Source of the DNA: Tenrec ecaudatus
Lineage: Eukaryota > Chordata > Mammalia > Afrosoricida > Tenrecidae
Assembly (NCBI RefSeq): GCF_050624435.1
Contig: NC_134546.1
Span: 17,817,001 to 17,881,000 of the forward strand
DNA length: 64,000 nucleotides
Direction: 5' to 3'
The position numbers and the translations under genes were made by a program. Each line of letters starts with the position of its first letter. Within the stretch, counting starts at the first letter, position 1. The notes below the pieces were generated by a model. The model was not told the DNA's origin and searched no databases. It saw nothing but the letters and a program-made list of their open reading frames with translations. Below, piece after piece: positions 35,568 through 46,854 of this stretch.

Positions 35568-35765
35568 AAGTGGTTTTCAACCTGTGGGTCGCGACCCCTT
35601 TGGGGGGTTGTCGAATGACCCTTTCAATAGGGTCGTCCAATTCATCGCAGTGACAAAATAACAGTGATGAAGTAGCAACAAAAATGATTTTATGGTTGGG
35701 AGGGTCACCACAGCATGAGGAAGTGTATGAAAGGGTCGCAGTATGAGGAAGGTTGAGAACCACTG
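35568..35765 (+). mobile_element. SPIN-like hAT element, 198 bp, perfect 8-bp target duplication
   Basis: Termini AAGTGGTTTTCAACC and GGTTGAGAACCACTG are inverted repeats (13 of 15). The flanking octamer cattaggg occurs at 35560-35567 and 35766-35773 without mismatch, the exact duplication size of hAT transposons. Internal landmarks are gtgggtcgcgacccctttgg and ggttgagaaccactg. No coding sequence. The frame at 35173-35763 is antisense read-through of this and the adjoining SINE. Confidence 0.92.
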
Positions 35766-36289
35766 CATTAGGGAGAGCTGCCGAGGGGATCTGCTGGGTC
35801 AGCTATGCTCCAGGCAGAACGGTCAGCTCAGGAGGTCATGGTAAGTGATTCTCAGAGACCTCCAAGGACACAAGATGCTCACTGGAGCTGATCACAGAGA
35901 AGAAATACGGAAACTGAGGGCTGCTTTTGTTGGTGAGAAAAGGCGGGCAAGGTTGTGGCTTGAGGATCTTTTCCCATCGAAATGGCGTCCGTGCTCATTC
36001 CTGAAGGATGCCGCCCCGGGAGAACCTCACTCAGAGCCTTACCCCATCCACCTTCCAGCCTGGATCTTGCCCGAGACTTTTTGTTCCCCAAACTCAAAGA
36101 ACATTTCAAAGGCACGTGATGTGAGTCCTTTGAGGATGTGCCAACTACCGCGTTGGTGTGTAAATCAAAGATGGCAGGATCATGGGGGGGAGTGGGGGCC
36201 CTAGAGACATGGAAACCCTGTCCTCAGAAGTGTGTAGACCTAGACAGAGGACGTGTCAAGAGGCCATAGCTTTGCAGTCTGGTAGTTTT

Positions 36290-36780
36290 GTTTAATAAGG
36301 GCTTCCATGTCTGTATAGCAATCGTTGGGGCTCACCCTTGTAGATTCACCGGGTATTGGTTATGACAGGTTTTCCTTCACAGGTAAGTGAAATCAAGCAT
36401 GTGTACATTTGAATTGGTTTCCTTTTGCTCGGTATTATTTATGTGAAGCCATTCGTGTTGCTGCCTATGATAGGTCATTCCCTGTTGCTGTATAGTATTC
36501 CATTGGATGCTACACCGCATAGCATTTACCCATTCTACCAGAATGGGTGTTTGGGCAGTTGCTAGTTCGGGGGGTAGGGGTGGGGGCTAGCGCTGTGAGC
36601 CATCTTCTCTATACCTTCTGGAATGCATTTTGTTCAGGTATACCTCTAGCAGTGCAGTATCACTTACGAAGGTTCAACTCACGGGTCTGCAGACGGTTTT
36701 CTAAACTGGTTTTGACCATTTCGGCTCCCAACAGTAGTGGACAAGGACCGGGCCACGGGAGTTCGCATCAGCATCTCTGT
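36290..36780 (-). repeat. Old L1M fragment, reverse
   Basis: Antisense L1M landmarks: gtatagtattccattggatg at 36492, agcatttacccattctacca, aggtatacctctagcagtgc near 36637, and agacggttttctaaactgg. Confidence 0.65.
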
Positions 36781-36784
36781 GATG

Positions 36785-37180
36785 GCCATCAAGCCGGTCC
36801 AAGCTGAGGACCACTCTGCTGTGTGCAAAAGCGTAGCTCACTGGTAACTGCCCCTGCTCTGCCCGACTGCCCCTCCATGTTACCAAGCATGAAGTCCTCC
36901 TTCAGGGACTGGTTCCTCCTGGTAACAAAGTAGATAAGGCAAAGCCTCACCATCCCCATGGCGAAGGAGCATTCTGGGTACAGTTTTTCCCCAGGAGAGA
37001 TTGATTTGTTCTCCCAGCTGCCCGTGGTGTTTTCCACAGCCGTCGCCAGCACCTTCCTTCAAAGGCCCCGGTTCTCCTGCTGTCTTCCTGAGGCACTGTC
37101 CAGCGTGACATGGACATGAGGTCATGGGAAATACCAAGGCCTGGGTCAGGTGCTCCTTAGTCCTCAGAGTCACATCTGCC
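36785..37180 (-). repeat. RTE (BovB-like) fragment, reverse
   Basis: Contains gttaccaagcatgaagtcct, ggagcattctgggtacagtt, ccagcaccttccttcaaagg and tcaggtgctccttagtcctc, all reverse-strand RTE ORF2 end. Confidence 0.8.
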
Positions 37181-37559
37181 CCTGCTTAGGAAACCTTCCA
37201 TCCAGGACCAAAGGCCACACTGTCACCATGCGGCCTGCCAGCCCCTCGGAGGATAGGGTGGCCTTTGTCTTATCTTCCACACTGCCCTCTGCGGGGCCTC
37301 GTTGAGCACCAGTGAAGGGTCTTTCCTGAGAACCTGCAGCTATTCCTAGCTGAGAGACCTGCTCTGCACTCTGCACGCTCACGTTGTGGGCTGACGACTC
37401 TGATCACCACGCCCCGCCACCCCCAGTGATCAGTGGAGGTAGCTGCCCAGGGAAACACTAAAAAGCCCCCAGGGCAGGCCCTGCAGATGTAGTGCAGCCT
37501 CGGGGCATCCCACCATGCCCAATCCTAGTCAGGTAGAATTTAAGATGTCACTTAACTGC

Positions 37560-37755
37560 TAGGAACCCTTGTGGCTTAGTGGTTATGCATTGGGCTGCTA
37601 ACCACAAGGTCAGCAGTTTGAAACCACCAGCCGCTCCTCAGGAGATTTCTACTTCCTGTAGAGAATTACAGTCTCAGAAACCCCCAGCGGTAATTCTCCC
37701 CTCCCCTTATAGGGTCGCTATGAGCCCGGCATCGACTCGTGCAGTGAGTTTGGTT
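37560..37755 (+). repeat. AfroSINE, forward
   Basis: Opens aggaacccttgtggcttagt, contains ggtcagcagtttgaaaccac and ends near ggcatcgactcgtgcagtga. Confidence 0.9.
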
Positions 37756-37817
37756 TGTTCTGGGAAAACTCTTTTTTCTTTTCTTTTGAGTTACTTATCC
37801 GCTTGTTATCAAACCAA

Positions 37818-37925
37818 AAGGCCCAAAGCCATTGCTGTCAAGTCCATTCGGACTCGGCTCTGCCGTGTGCTACAGGGTCAGCTGCCCCATAGGGAGGGTC
37901 TCCTTAGCTGTGAACTTTAGACGTC
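37818..37925 (-). repeat. AfroSINE 3' fragment, reverse
   Basis: Contains aaagccattgctgtcaagtc and gtcagctgccccatagggag. Confidence 0.65.
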
Positions 37926-38189
37926 TATGGGCATGTCTCCCACCATGCTGTTGGAACCTTTCAAAGTTCCAAGGTTTAGATTAGTCTCCGAGCCTAAGCC
38001 CTATGCACACACAGGGCTTGTTAGACTCATCCCCTAAACAATGATGAACCACGTGTAACTTTGTGATGGTCACTTACTCAGCCCCACGTCCTCCTATCTG
38101 ACCCTCTCTCTGGGAGGACCTGCCCCTGGAGCCCCCACCCCCCAGCACTCCCGGATTTCCCCAGGCATTGCTCCTCCCTGGGCCCCTGC

Positions 38190-38830
38190 AGGTGTGCTGG
38201 GGAGAGGCAGCACGCTCTCTCTCCGCTGGCCTGGCGCAGTGCTGGCCCGGTGCGGTGCCAGAGCCCGTGCGGAGGGTTTCATGGTTCACACCCGCTGTCC
38301 TGTCGCCCTGGCGCAGGCTGTGCGACCGGGTGAAGCGCCCCGGCACCGACTTTGTACACGCGAAGAAAGGCAGGAGGGCGGTTCACTGGAAGCACCTGGT
38401 TGATCACAGAGTACTAATCCTGAGCAAAGGCTCACCTGCATCAGCCAGGTGCGCAGGAGAGCGCGCGAGATCAAGTTACACCTTTTTGTTTTTGTCAGAC
38501 CCCTGAGCCTTGAACCCCCCCCACCCCCACCCCCGCCAGCCGCCACATGCTCATCGATTTGGCAGCAGCCGCCAGAGCTGGAAAAACAAAACCAATGAAA
38601 GCCAGGCTTCTCTGGGAGCATCTGGGCCTCCATTGTGCGCGCTCTGAAGGATTCCTCTCTGCGCCTGCTTCAGCCCTACGTCTGGGAGAGGGGCGGCAGG
38701 CTCGGCCTCGCTCCCCCAGCTCACAGCCACTCAGCCCTCCCTGCTGGCTGCCAGGACCACCTGCTTGTTGATGACAGTGCAGACCCCTTCCCGGGAGGGA
38801 TGTCTCGCCCAAGGGGGAGGGGAGGGTCCA
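38190..38830. promoter_or_regulatory. GC- and CpG-rich intronic patch, possible regulatory element
   Basis: By eye this stretch is far richer in CpG than its surroundings, mainly at 38190-38480 (for example gcgaccgggtgaagcgcccc and agagcgcgcgagatc). A C-rich run at 38514-38537 gives a minus-strand G-quadruplex motif. I see no start codon context or repeat match. It could be an internal CpG island, an alternative promoter or simply GC-rich intron. Regulatory function is inference only. Confidence 0.3.
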
Positions 38831-38999
38831 AGCACCGTCTGCAGTGTTAGTACGGTTCTAGGATTTCAGTTTGGTTATGGGCTTTATTAATATTATTAAT
38901 ATTGTGCTTTGCATGCATGTTTGCTGCTGTTGCTAGGTCCTGTGGAGCCCATTTAGACTCACAGGGACTGCATATGACCCAGTACAGCTGCCCATGGGC

Positions 39000-39256
39000 T
39001 GATGTCGCAGTTAAAACATTGGGCTGCTAACTGCAAGGTCAGCAGTTTGAAACCACCAGCTGCTCTGAGGGAGAAAGATGAGACTTTCTGCTCCCATAAA
39101 GAGTAACCGTCTCAAAAAAATAATTAATTACAATGCATGGTTAGAGACTAGGGGAAAAAAGAAGCATTACCGACTGGGAAATCCACAGGGGCAGCGTTAC
39201 CCTGTCCTGTAGGGTCGCTCTGAGCCGGCATCAACTCGGTGGCAGTGAGTCTGTTT
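39000..39256 (+). repeat. AfroSINE, forward, with an internal insert
   Basis: Opens near tgatgtcgcagttaaaacat, contains aaggtcagcagtttgaaacc and ends gcatcaactcggtggcagtg. About 60 A/T-rich bases (39117-39176) interrupt the body after accgtctc. Confidence 0.85.
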
Positions 39257-39269
39257 TTAGAAATCTTGA

Positions 39270-39376
39270 CAGAAGCAGGCAGGGAGGGCTTCCTCCCATG
39301 GAGTCACTAGATGGGCTTGAACTTCCAACCTTTGGGGTAGCTGCCGAGCCCTTAAGCATTGTGGCCCCAGAGCTCC
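39270..39376 (-). repeat. AfroSINE 5'-half fragment, reverse
   Basis: Contains ggagtcactagatgggcttg and ggccccagagctcc. Confidence 0.6.
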
Positions 39377-39395
39377 TTCACCTAACTTACATTAG

Positions 39396-39484
39396 AAACA
39401 AACTCACTGCCATCAACTAGATCCCAACTCCTACGGACCCTAGAGGATGAGGTCGAACTGCCCCTGTGGGTTTCTGAGACATAG
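39396..39484 (-). repeat. AfroSINE 3'-half fragment, reverse
   Basis: Contains caaactcactgccatcaact and gaactgcccctgtgggtttc. Its order relative to the preceding fragment shows they are separate insertions. Confidence 0.7.
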
Positions 39485-39504
39485 GTAGATATAAAGTTAA
39501 CGTT

Positions 39505-39960
39505 ATTCTTGCTTTTTTTTTTTTCACTGTTTGTTGTGAATTGTGTGAAGGTTACAGATGCCTTTTCTGTGTGACAACTCCTGTACATTGTGTCTCGCAC
39601 TATTGCAACCTCGGCAACGTAAGATCACACACTCCCCTCCCTCCACATGCCGCCTCCTTTCCCAAACCTTCCAAAGCTTCCCTTGGGTAACGGCAACCCT
39701 TTGATCACAAACAGCTGATCATTCAAGGAGTGTGTGCCCCTCTCTGCAACTGTTGCCCTGAGAAACCCATCTGTCCTTGGCCTGAGAGATGAGCCCTGGG
39801 GGTGAGTTCCCTTCCAGACCTGAAGGGTGACCACAACCCCACTGTCACCTCCCAGGTTGTTTCCTGGACTGAGCTGCGATTGCATTGTGCACAACCTGCT
39901 TGTCTCTCCCAGGCCTGGCCTTCCACTCTGGCCCCTCTTTGCTGGCCGTGGTCAGCAGAT
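39505..39960 (-). repeat. Probable afrotherian L1 3' UTR remnant, reverse
   Basis: A T-run followed by cactgtttgttgtgaattgt and a low-complexity UTR-like body; resembles the older afrotherian L1 at 40465. Boundaries are vague. Confidence 0.4.
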
Positions 39961-40464
39961 CAGCACTGTCGGCCTCCTCCTTCCCCACTTGTGTGACTCA
40001 CCGCACCAGTGAGCCAGCAGTGCCTGATGAAGTGGCTTCTCCTTCTGAATCATCCTGGACCATGACCTTGCTCCGAAGTCTCCCTGGTCAAGGGTGTACT
40101 AGCTTCGTATGCCTGCAAAACAAACCCCACTGAAAGGATACCCATTTGTCCGTTCACAGTTCTGTTAGTCCGAAGGCTGGGCATGTGCTCATCTGCTTAG
40201 TCTCACAAGGTTTCCACCAAGGCATCAATGGCTGTGTTCTCATCTGGAACTAAGGGGTCCTCCTCCTAGCTCACGTGACTGTGGCAGAACGGGGTTCTTG
40301 CAGCGGGCAGCCTGAGCCACTGTTGCTCCTAGAAACCTCCGGTCTTCCCTTCAAAGCCATCTCCTGCTTCAAATCTCTCCAACTTCCAATCTCTTACACT
40401 AGGAAGCGCTGCATCTTTTAAAGGCTCGCCTCATTAAGTCCTACCCACCAAGAATCATGCCCCT

Positions 40465-40985
40465 TTCTTTTTTAACTTTTTATTATAAATTAGATGTAGG
40501 TTTACAAAGTGGATTATCCTTTTTCATTCAACGATTCATACACCTTCTGATTCCAGTCATCCTTTGCAGTCCCCATCGTGGACCACCACTTATCCTGTGT
40601 TTCCTGTTTCCGTTCCTCCTCCTGCCCTAACTGGGTGTACTTTGTCCTTGGGTAGATGCTGCCCCTTTGAGCTTAAATGGAGGTGAGTTCAGTTCCAGAA
40701 GCTGGAGGGTAAGGGCCATTCTCTTGGGGTCACACCAGTCTGTGGCCAATCGCCTGGTCTCTTGTATAACTTTAGGTTCTGTCCCACCTTGCTCTCCCAC
40801 TCTACCCAGGACTTTCTAATGTGGTTCTTTACAGAGCAGTTGGTGGTGGTCGCCGGGCACCATCTAGTTCTTCTGGTCTCAGAGTTGTCGAGGCTGATAC
40901 CTGTGTGGCCCATTAGTCCAACAGACTATGTCCGTATGTCATCTCGTATTTCAATAGATGGTGAGATACCAATAGTTACTTATCT
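40465..40985 (-). repeat. Older afrotherian L1 3' UTR, reverse
   Basis: Contains tttaactttttattataaat, ccttgggtagatgctgcccc, and gagcagttggtggtggtcgc followed by cgggcaccatctagttcttc. This is the form recalled from elephant-type L1 3' UTRs. Confidence 0.65.
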
Positions 40986-41760
40986 GGCCACTGACTAGCC
41001 TTTTTTAAAAATCATTTTATTGGGGGCTCATACAACTCTTATCACAATCCATACATACATCAATTGTATAAAGCACATTTGTACATTCGTTATCCTCATA
41101 ATTCTCAAAATATTTGCTCTCCACGACAATGCTTCTTTAAAAAAAAATCTATTCTGCCACTCTGTGACTTTTTTTTTTTTTAGCACATTTGTACATTCAT
41201 TTCCCTCATCATTCTCAAAACATTTGCTCTCCACTTAAGCCCCTGGCATCAGTTCCTCATTTTTCCCCTCCCTTCCCACTCCCCCTCCCTCATGAGCCCT
41301 TGATAATTTATAAATTATTATTGTGTCGTATCTTTCCCTGTCCGACATCTCCCTTCACCCACTTTTCTGTTGTCCATCCCCCAGGGAGGAAATTATATGT
41401 AGATCCTTGTAATCGGTTCCCCTTTCCAGCCCACCCTCCCTCCACTCTCCCAGAATCGTCACTCACACCACTGGTCCTGAAGGGATCATCCGCCCTGGAT
41501 TCCCTGTGTTTCCAGTTCCTATCTGTACCAGTGAACATCCTCTGGTCTAGCCAGATTTGTAAGGTAGAATTGGGATCATGATAGTGGGGATGGGGTGGGG
41601 GAGGAAGCATTTAAGAACTAAAGGAAAGTTGTATGTTCCATCGTTGCTACATCGCACTCTGACTGGCTTGTCTCCTCCCAGAGATCCTTCCGTAAGGGGA
41701 TGTCCAGTGGCCTACAAATGGGCTTTGGGTCGCCACTCCGCACTCCCCCACCCCATTCAT

Positions 41761-42240
41761 AATGATATGATTTTTTGTTCTGATGATGCCTGATACCTGA
41801 TCCCTTTGACACCTTGTGATTGCACAGGCTTATGTGCTTCTTCCATGTGGGCTTCGTTGCTTCTGAGCTAGATGGCTGCTTGTTTACCTTCAAGCCTTTA
41901 AGACCCCAGACGCTATATCTTTTGATAGCCCGGCACCATCAGCTTTCTTAGCCACATTTGTTTATGCACCCATTTGTCTTCAGCGATCATATCAGGGAGG
42001 TGAGCACACAATGATATGATTTTTTGTTCATTGATGCCTGAGAACTGATCCCTTCGGCACCTCATGATCACACAGGCTGGTGTGCTTCTTCCATGTGGGC
42101 TTTGTTGCTTCTGAGCTAGATGGCCACTTGTTTACCTTCAAGCCTTTAAGACCCCAGCCGCTATATCTTTTGATAGCCGAACACCATCAGCTTTCTTTAC
42201 CACATTTGATTATTCACCCGCTTTGTCTTCCTCAATTGTG
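41761..42240. repeat. Tandem duplication (about 249-bp period) in L1 3' UTR
   Basis: The segment starting aatgatatgattttttgttc occurs at 41761 and again at 42010, and both copies continue through ttcaagcctttaagacccca. The other L1 copies here (for example near 5481-5735) have it once. Confidence 0.85.
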
Positions 42241-42341
42241 TTGAGAAGGTGAGCATCATATAATGTCAATTTAATAGAAGAAAGTATTCTTGCATTGAGG
42301 AAGTACTTGAGTGGAGGCCCAATGTCCATCTGCTACCTTAA

Positions 42342-42546
42342 CCTCCCTGGCAGTCTAATGATGTCAGTAATTTTGTAACCCAAACGGTACATTATTTTGC
42401 ATAACATTTGTTGTTTTATATTGTAGGCCTGTAAGTCTTAAGAAATTACTCATTTTAATCTCTCTAGTAGACAGTCCAGGTATGATAAGCTTTAATACAC
42501 AGTTAACATTTACCCTGAACCACTCTTGGGATTACCATCAGGGAGG
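42342..42546 (+). mobile_element. piggyBac-type MITE, 205 bp, TTAA-flanked
   Basis: Flanked on both sides by TTAA (42338-42341 and 42547-42550). It opens CCTCCCTGGCAGT and ends in a sequence whose reverse complement is CCTCCCTGATGGT, so the first 8 bases are perfect inverted repeats. Internal text includes gttttatattgtaggcctgt. The L1 copy at 5802-5850 shows the empty site ctaccttaatactaaacc, which proves precise insertion at TTAA. It has no transposase. TTAA targeting and CCY termini are established traits of the piggyBac superfamily. Confidence 0.85.
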
Positions 42547-43551
42547 TTAATACTAAACTTATAAATATATGCACATAGATCTTTTTCCCCATCCTCATAT
42601 ATAAATGTATTTATATATGTACATGCCTTTATTTAGACCTCTATAAATGCCCTTTGCCTCCCAGCTCTTTCCTCTATTTCCCTTGACCTTCTTCCTGTCC
42701 CATTATCATGCTCAGTCTCCACCTGGATTTCAGCAATTCCTCTTGGTTACATTACCCTTGATCACACCCTACCAGGCCTCTTACACCCTCCTCATCACCA
42801 ATTTGGATCACTTGTTGTTCCCTTGTACTGGGTTTGTTAACACCGCTACCTTTCCCCCCACCTCCCCCTCTCCCATGTCCCCCCAGAACTCTCAGTCCCG
42901 TTGTTTTCTCCTCCAGATTGTTCATCCAGCCTATCTTATTTAGACAGACCTGCGGAGATACTAACATGCACAAAAACAAGACAGCAAAACCAAGCAACAA
43001 TATACAACAAAACAACAACAAACAATGACAAAAAAACTAAACAAAACACAACAAGAAAGAAGAGCTTATAGTTAGTTCAAGGACTGTTTGTTGGCCTTTA
43101 GCAGTGTTTTCCGGTCCAGTCTGTTGGGGCACCACGCCCTGGCCCCAAAGTCCACCTTCAGCACTCCCTGGGGACCTTGCCGCTCCGTTCCCTTGCTGTT
43201 CTATTGCACCCCCTTAGTGTTTTGCCTCCTTGTGGCGGGATCAGATCGGGTGCAATTCCCACACTGTGTCTCCGATGTTGTTCCCTGTAGGGCTATGGGT
43301 CAGTGAGGATGACTGACTAGCTTCTAAAACCCCAGTTACTACTCACAAAATTATTAAGTGGAACATTGCTGTTGTGAACCTTGTTGTGCCAGTTGACCAT
43401 GTGATCTCTGAGACTATGATCATGCCCCTGTATTAAAGTCAGCTGCTCCATAGAGCATAACCTTGTCACATTCCCAATTCATGTGGAGGGGACCCTACAA
43501 GAGTGTGGATCACCGGGAGTCGCCTTCGAGTTCGACCATAAGAGAAGATGC

Positions 43552-43780
43552 AAACTCACTGCCATCGCGTCGCTTCTGATTCATAGTGACCATTTAAAAC
43601 CATTCACTCCCATTGGATCAATGCTGGCTCACAGCAGCCCTATAAGAGCAGGTTAGAAAGGCCCTTGTGAGTCTCTAAGACTGTAAATTTTCATGGGAGT
43701 AGAAAGCCCCATCTTTCTCCCAAGGAGCGGCTAGTGGTTTTGAACTGCTGACCCTGTGGTTAGCAGCCCAAGGCTCCTTC
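43552..43780 (-). repeat. AfroSINE, reverse, with repeated 3' tail
   Basis: Begins caaactcactgccatcgcgt; a second tail-like start (cccattggatcaatgctggc) follows at about 43612, then the body ends with tggttagcagcccaaggctc. Confidence 0.8.
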
Positions 43781-43877
43781 ATATCAACCCTAGTCACATG
43801 CAAATGTATACCTTCCTGTAAACACTTTTCTGAGGACATCTCCACAACATCAACTTTACTTCAACTATGTAAGCCTA

Positions 43878-44010
43878 TTAAAAAAGTTTTTAATCATTGT
43901 ATTGGGGGCTCTTACAGCTCTTATCACAATCCATACATCCATCCATTTTGTCAAGCACATCTGTACATTATGTTGCTGTCATCATTTTCATAACAGTTTC
44001 TATTAAAATT
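43878..44010 (-). mobile_element. L1 3' end, reverse, short
   Basis: Contains aatcattgtattgggggctc, cttatcacaatccatacatc and gtacattatgttgctgtcat. Confidence 0.8.
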
Positions 44011-44184
44011 TTTATAACTCATCCTTAACACCACAGGTGTTTTGCTTCATGTCATGTCCCTGCTTGAGAAGCCGCCATCATGCTCTTGTCCTCTTCTCTG
44101 CATCCTGGGCCCTCCCAGGCCGTCTTCCCCTCCCCACCCAACCCGCATTCCCAGCTGCACTTGAGCACGTGCCCCTACAGCTGA

Positions 44185-44400
44185 AGACAGGTCTTTTAAA
44201 TACCGTTTTATTGACAATATGGTTTAAATATTTTACACTTTGATTGCTCAGTCGTGTTAGTAAAAGTTGTACAATCATCACTACGATCAGTTCCAGAACA
44301 TTTTCTTCCCTCTTGTATTTATTATTAGCTCCCCATTTCCCTCCAGCTCCCCCTGTCCCCACCAAGCCAAGCCCCCAGTAAGCACCTAATCCAGTTACTA
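44185..44400 (-). repeat. Old L1 fragment, reverse
   Basis: Contains aaaagttgtacaatcatcac and cagttccagaacattttctt. Confidence 0.5.
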
Positions 44401-44474
44401 TCTCTCTACTTCTCCCATCCCCGTCTTCATACCCTGGAAAACATACACACACAAAAAGACCAGCACTAACACAT

Positions 44475-44712
44475 GAGTGAAGGGAGACAGTGATCGGTGT
44501 AAAATATGAAAATAATAATTTATAAATTATCAAGGGTTCACAAGGGAGGGTGGGAGGAAAAGATAATGAGCTGATACCAAGGGCTCAAGTAGAAAGAAAA
44601 TGTTTTGAAAAGGATGATGGCAACCAATGTACAAATGTGCTTGACACAATGGATGCATGGATTGTTGTAAGAGCTGTAAGAGCCCCCAATAAAATGATTA
44701 ACTAAAAATATA
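44475..44712 (+). mobile_element. L1 3' end, forward
   Basis: Contains aataatttataaattatcaa, aagggctcaagtagaaagaa and the clean end agagcccccaataaaatgat. It is one of the least decayed ends here and faces the reverse copy at 43878-44010. Confidence 0.85.
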
Positions 44713-45331
44713 AATAAACCACGCACACAATAACAAAATAAACCAGAGGGAAAAGCAGGGATTATTGAACACTAGAACAAATCTAAAATGGGTCAAAAGG
44801 AAGATCAAATAGCCAGATATCACATTCAAACCTAATTAGATCTGCCATGGTCGCCTTTACGATAGTCTCTGTCTGATAGCAAGGCTTTCCACGTCCCTCA
44901 ACAATGTCTGGCCAGAGGCTTAACCCACGTAGGGCCTCCGCAGATGGGTTTTGGTTCCCACTGCCATCCGTTCCGTCCTGCAAATTGGCTGTTCACAATG
45001 GAAGCTGTGATACCATTCCTGCCTTTGTATTTGGATTTTATTATTTATCAACCTTGGATCACACGGGTTGGCATGCTTTGAGGACAGTTTTCTCAGCCGA
45101 CCCCTCATGAGCACACCATGCTCCCTCCTGACCCCTCCCACCCAGTCCACCGAAGCCTTCTTTCAAAGCCTTCCTCCACGAGTTCTGCTTTCTTCTCCCC
45201 CTCTGAAGGAATTTGTCCTGCTGTGGTTTTCAAATGGTTTCCCGTGTGAGCCTGTTCTCTCTGTGAGATGGAAGCTCCTTGAAGAGCAGACACTGTGCTT
45301 TAGATGGAAGGTGTGACTCCCTACGCTCAAC

Positions 45332-45518
45332 TAGGAGCTTTGGTGGTGCAAGTGTTAAAGCACTCGGGTCAAAGGTTAGAAGCCCCCTAGCAGCTACACA
45401 GGAAGAAAGACGTAGCCATCGGCTCCTATAGATGACCTGGAAGACCTCATGACACAGACTGCACCATCCTAACGGATCACTGTGGTTTGGAAGCCACCTG
45501 AGGGCACACGGCAACAAC
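45332..45518 (+). repeat. AfroSINE variant, forward
   Basis: Opens aggagctttggtggtgcaag and contains tagcagctacacaggaagaa; its tail is rearranged. Confidence 0.7.
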
Positions 45519-45586
45519 ACTGCTCACATAGCTCTCAGCATGTAGCCGCTAAAACCCTGTATTAGCTTAATCTGCATCAGAATCAG

Positions 45587-45683
45587 TGTCCCTCCTTGGT
45601 CTTCTGACTTCTGAGTTCCAAAATGGGAGTGAGGCAGGACTGCTGGCAAGCCTGTCTATTTTAAGTTCAGCCTTTGGGAGCCC
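45587..45683. repeat. Local duplicate A (partner at 48220-48312)
   Basis: A 97-bp segment starting tgtccctccttggtcttctg that recurs with one substitution and a short indel 2.6 kb downstream. Confidence 0.9.
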
Positions 45684-46854
45684 GGGCTCATTAAGTTACT
45701 CTTTATGAAGAACTTAACATAGTTCATAGTACTTGGTGTTTGTTATATGAGTGTTTATTAAATAGGTCATTATTTAAGCCCGATGCCTTGAACATAAATC
45801 GGTATGGTTTCCTTAGGAGCAAACATGTTCGGCTGTTAGCCTGGTCCCCCACAACTTACCTGTCCAGGTGTTGGACTGTGGTGGCGTGCGTGCTGATGCC
45901 ATGCTGAAGGCTACGTCATCGGTGTTTCAAATACCAGCAGGGTCACTTAGGGTCACGGGTTTCAGCAGAGCGTCCAGCGTGAAACAGACTAGGAAGAAGG
46001 AAGAGGTCGTCCACTCCTGAAACCTCAGCTAGTGAAGACTCTATGACTACCTGGCGCACCGTCTGACATGGTGCCAGCACACAAGTGTGTTAGGTTGGAA
46101 GGCACTCAGAATACGGTTCGGGAAGAGCTGCCTCCTCAAACCAGCATCCATCTGGATGACGTGGATGGAATTTAGTTTTTCGGAACTTCATTTAAAGATG
46201 TAGCATGACTCAACATTGGGGGGGGGGCGGGGAAGCAGCTGCAAATACCCATTCATAATCATATAGAAAATCCAGGAATCGATTAGACAATATCTAGGGA
46301 AAGCAATGATGGAAAAGAACAATGTCTTCCATCAGAACAAGGCCGGGAGCCGAGCGCAGAACAGACCATCAGTTGCTCATAGAAACCTTTTCCTGGTTGC
46401 AAATTCCAACCACTGAGCATCTACCCTCCTCATTGCTGGCTCACCATTCTTCCGGGATCCTTGTTTCCTCCAGGTTTGGGCTGGGGGATCATAGTCTCTG
46501 GTTTCACCCCAACTTTCATGCTGTGAGGCTTAAGACACTACAAGTTAGGTCTGAGGGGGCACCCCATCTCGGGTGACTTCAGACCCTCTGGTTCCAAATC
46601 CCTGAGCCCTAGGCTTGATAGCCCATCACAAAGCATGGTTCTTGCTGCCACATGGAAAACACAGGTCGGTGTTCAGAATGAAGTTTTCCCAGCCTCGGAT
46701 GGCTGCACAGTCCCAGCATCCTGGGTGACATCCGGCACCACGTGGCTCTCCTGTAGTTTAGCTTCCAGTTGCAACTCTCTCTCCTGTTGCATTCGGGAAG
46801 CACCGGAGCTGACATGCCTGGACCTCTGGCCCACTTTGGCATCTATTACACATT

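Larger units (their letters stand above)
41003..43330 (-). mobile_element. Composite L1 3' UTR, reverse, with nested MITE and tandem duplication
   Basis: A first L1 end (41003-41125) stops near ccacgacaatg. A second begins with a poly-T run at about 41168 and joins the UTR some 75 bp inside the usual end, so its RNA was probably polyadenylated early. The UTR then runs to about 43330 and extends further 5' than the other copies (agtccaccttcagcactccc near 43150). Within it lie a roughly 249-bp tandem duplication (41761-42240) and a 205-bp TTAA-flanked MITE (42342-42546). No intact protein frame. Confidence 0.8.

Noticed and set aside
35173-35763. 196-residue reverse open frame
   Set aside because: It runs through a SPIN-like element and an AfroSINE; no protein similarity.
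38190-38480. CpG-rich patch as the DPYSL5 first exon and promoter
   Set aside because: It lies downstream of the start codon exon, so it cannot hold the main 5' exon; only an alternative promoter remains possible.
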